From positions 1 to 7,924 of the forward strand of contig CABUWA010000088.1 in assembly GCA_902495085.1 (NCBI GenBank): a stretch of 7,924 bases of DNA, given 5' to 3'. A program made the position numbers and the translations under genes. This document shows positions 6,634-7,924 of the stretch, one piece after another (position 1 is the first letter of the stretch; every line of letters starts with the position of its first letter). The notes under the pieces were generated by a model. That model was given only the letters and a program-made list of their open reading frames with translations. It did no database searches and was not told the origin of the DNA. The DNA comes from an uncultured Collinsella sp. (GTDB lineage: Bacteria; Actinomycetota; Coriobacteriia; Coriobacteriales; Coriobacteriaceae).

Positions 6634-7026
6634 ATGGTTACCGTCGCGTTTTCGGAACTGCGCCAAAACCTTACGCAGATGGCCGAAAAGGTTGCCAATG
6701 AGGGCGAGGAGGTTGTGGTCTTCAAGCGGAGCAAGCCGTTGTTCAAGATTGTGCCGCTCGACTATCAAAGCCCGGTCGCAGTGGAATATGACGCTGCCCA
6801 AGAGCGCGGGGGTGCAAAGCCGACGCGCGGCCCGGATAAGCCCAAGCGCGACGTGGGTACGATGTGGCATCCCAAAATCACCTGGAAGGAGATTCGCGAG
6901 ATGCTCGCGGAGGATGAGGACTACCAGGGGTATCTCGATATCGTAGCCAAAATGCCAAAGGGAACGCCGCTCGATACGATGACGGTTGAAGATGAAAAGC
7001 GCGTCGCGAGGGAGCGCTACCTATGA
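6634..7026 (+). CDS. Phd/YefM-family type II antitoxin
   Basis: The protein has 130 residues. An in-frame ATG at 6616 exists, but GAGAGGAG at 6621-6628 lies 5 bases before ATG 6634 and fixes the start there. Residues 2-43 (VTVAFSELRQNLTQMAEKV, then EEVVVFKRSKPLFKIVPLD) are the Phd/YefM DNA-binding and dimer fold. The rest is longer than the usual family length of about 80-90: a charged linker rich in Lys, Arg and Pro (50-72), then a predicted helical part with PKITWKEIREMLAEDEDY (about 77-94), which would be the toxin-neutralising segment. It should bind and inhibit the PIN-domain protein encoded next, with which it overlaps by 4 bases (ATGA at 7023-7026), and together they should repress the promoter at 6567-6600. 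The family is clear; neutralisation is inferred from gene order. Confidence 0.88.
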   Translation: MVTVAFSELRQNLTQMAEKVANEGEEVVVFKRSKPLFKIVPLDYQSPVAVEYDAAQERGGAKPTRGPDKPKRDVGTMWHPKITWKEIREMLAEDEDYQGYLDIVAKMPKGTPLDTMTVEDEKRVARERYL

Positions 7027-7445
7027 GGGCATTTCTCGATACCAATTTTCTGCTCGATTGCGTGCTGCCGGGCCGGCCGGAGCACGCAGCGGCGCAAACG
7101 ATCAAGGGGCTCGTTGACGTGGGACTTATCGAGGGTGTTGTTTCGGCCTGCTCTCTCAAGGACGCGTACTACATTCTCACTAAACAGGCAGGCGAGGCGC
7201 GCGCCCGCGAGGTAGTGCGCGACTGTCTTAAGAGCTACTCGGTAGAGCCTCTCGACCAAGAAGCTTGTTTTACCTCCGCCTATTCCGATGAGCCGGACTT
7301 TGAGGACGGCTGCATCCGTGCGATGGCCGAGCGTGCCGGCGTGGACTTTATCATCACGCGTGACCGCGCCGCTTTTGTACGTTCGACCATCAAGACCTTC
7401 TCGCCCGCAGAGTTCATCCGTGCGTTTCCGATTCCGGAGGAGTAA
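7023..7445 (+). CDS. PIN-domain ribonuclease toxin (VapC-like)
   Basis: This 140-residue single-domain protein has the usual VapC size. Acidic active-site residues expected for Mg-dependent RNA cleavage are visible: Asp6 (FLDTNFLLD), an acidic position at Asp47 (SLKDAYYIL, where many relatives have Glu), Asp95 within DFEDGCIRAMAE, and Asp114 (DFIITRDRAAF). The start codon overlaps the antitoxin stop, so translation is probably coupled and toxin output kept below antitoxin. VapC toxins usually cut tRNA or rRNA and slow growth when the antitoxin is degraded; the target here cannot be read from sequence. Pairing a PIN toxin with a Phd-type antitoxin is a known mix. All four acidic positions are kept, so it is probably active. 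Confidence 0.9.
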   Translation: MRAFLDTNFLLDCVLPGRPEHAAAQTIKGLVDVGLIEGVVSACSLKDAYYILTKQAGEARAREVVRDCLKSYSVEPLDQEACFTSAYSDEPDFEDGCIRAMAERAGVDFIITRDRAAFVRSTIKTFSPAEFIRAFPIPEE

Positions 7446-7482
7446 AACCGCCATATCGGGGACTGTCCTCGACATGGCGGTT
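7446..7482. repeat. GGGGAC-centred 37-base palindrome after the toxin gene; possible terminator
   Basis: AACCGCCAT at 7446-7454 pairs with ATGGCGGTT at 7474-7482. After one mismatch, TCG pairs with CGA (7456-7458 and 7470-7472), and the centre is GGGGACTGTCC. It starts directly after the stop codon at 7443-7445. The T-run is short, so termination is uncertain. It is the third hairpin with a GGGGAC core in this window. Confidence 0.6.
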
Positions 7483-7526
7483 CTCCTGTAGCTGACGTTC
7501 GTTAGTTGAGCTGCACTTCATGCCTG

Positions 7527-7646
7527 TCCGGGAGGTTCTTAATCGAGCATAGTAACCGGCACCGTGATCTGCGTCACGTAGGTCGCCGGGTCGTCGCTGA
7601 TGATGTCGTCGATGAGGGCGATCTCGCGTCGCCCCGCTACGCCATC
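7527..7646 (-). pseudogene. Remnant gene tail, copy B (minus strand)
   Basis: On the minus strand a 36-residue frame between two stops reads GVAGRREIALIDDIISDD, then PATYVTQITVPVTMLD, and ends at 7539-7541. It overlaps the end of the MATE gene in another frame, has no start codon, and matches copy A (6396-6458) over 63 bases. It appears to be the C-terminal end of a lost gene whose upstream part was replaced or deleted. A helix followed by a strand ending in VPVTM weakly recalls the end of LacI-type regulators, but this is not secure. Confidence 0.45.
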
Positions 7647-7924
7647 AGCTTGTTAAAAGCCCCACGCCGGTTGAGTACGGTAAACGCGACAACACAGATG
7701 ACTGCCGACAAAATCGATCCGCATGGCGAAGCGATGCCCATGGGAAACAACGTGTCGGAATAGGCGTTCGACAGCAGCCACGCGCCCGGCACGCGAATGA
7801 GCGCCACGGCCAGCACGTTGTGCGCAAAGCCGATGTAGCTCTTGCCGTATGCAGCGAAAAAGCCGCTAAAGCAAATGTGGATGCCGGCAAAGATTGCATC
7901 GAAAATATAACTGCGCATATAGCC
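7637..7924 (-). CDS. MATE-family multidrug/cation efflux protein, C-terminal fragment (runs off the window)
   Basis: The minus-strand frame is open from the window edge to a stop at 7637-7639, giving 95 residues of an expected ~450. GYMRSYIFDAIFAGIHICFS followed by GFFAAYGKSYIGFAHNVLAV fits the late transmembrane part of MATE exporters, where Phe-Ser-Gly-Phe and a short Gly-Lys loop recur. Two further hydrophobic segments follow (ALIRVPGAWLLS; GSILSAVICVVAFTVL), and the protein ends in a short basic tail (NRRGAFNKLMA). MATE proteins export drugs or metabolites using Na or proton gradients; the substrate is not predictable here. The start, promoter and neighbours lie beyond base 7924. Confidence 0.85.
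   Translation of the reverse strand, partial: GYMRSYIFDAIFAGIHICFSGFFAAYGKSYIGFAHNVLAVALIRVPGAWLLSNAYSDTLFPMGIASPCGSILSAVICVVAFTVLNRRGAFNKLMA

Noticed and set aside
7527..7646. Frameshifted extension of the MATE protein
   Set aside because: The MATE frame ends naturally after a basic tail, and the extra peptide has a second copy at 6396-6458 unlinked to any MATE gene, so it is an independent remnant.
1..7924. CRISPR array, tRNA or rRNA genes
   Set aside because: I saw no regularly spaced direct repeats, no tRNA-like cloverleaf with a CCA-type end and no rRNA landmarks in any gap.

Overview
The window looks like chromosomal DNA from a high-GC actinobacterium. Class Coriobacteriia (Collinsella or a close relative) is my best guess, from GC-rich codon use, the style of the LigA and HtrA proteins, and short GGGGAC-centred intergenic hairpins. 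This placement is an impression and was not searched. The organisation is ordinary housekeeping genes separated by strong terminators and small repeats, with an accessory patch near the right end.

Positions 1-2047 hold the 3' part of a type I glutamine synthetase (GS) family gene, followed after 50 bases by a winged-helix regulator that resembles actinobacterial GlnR. A perfect 12-bp hairpin with a short T-tract closes the pair. The GS protein keeps its fold and length, but several residues that normally bind metal or catalyse are replaced (HHE to FHA, GQHE to SQHG, GSGMH to GSAMF, and no Glu in the flap). The regulator's receiver domain lacks the usual acidic pair and lysine. A non-catalytic GS-like protein beside an orphan GlnR-like regulator suggests a nitrogen-sensing or regulatory unit. 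This is the most interesting point in the window.

Positions 2160-3741 carry a membrane-anchored HtrA/DegP-type serine protease, preceded by a hairpin in its leader and followed by a 14-bp-stem terminator. Positions 3742-4120 have no convincing gene. They contain a small GGGGAC hairpin and a roughly 200-bp element bounded by 28-bp near-perfect inverted repeats (MITE-like, or possibly invertible), then a candidate ligA promoter. Positions 4121-6409 are a complete NAD-dependent DNA ligase (ligA) and its terminator.

Positions 6396-7636 are accessory. A Phd/YefM-type antitoxin and a PIN-domain (VapC-like) toxin overlap by 4 bases and sit behind an operator-like inverted repeat. They are flanked by two diverged copies, in the same orientation, of a 63-base gene tail read on the minus strand. 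These look like remnants of paralogous genes. The window ends inside a minus-strand MATE-type multidrug efflux gene, of which only the C-terminal 95 residues are visible.
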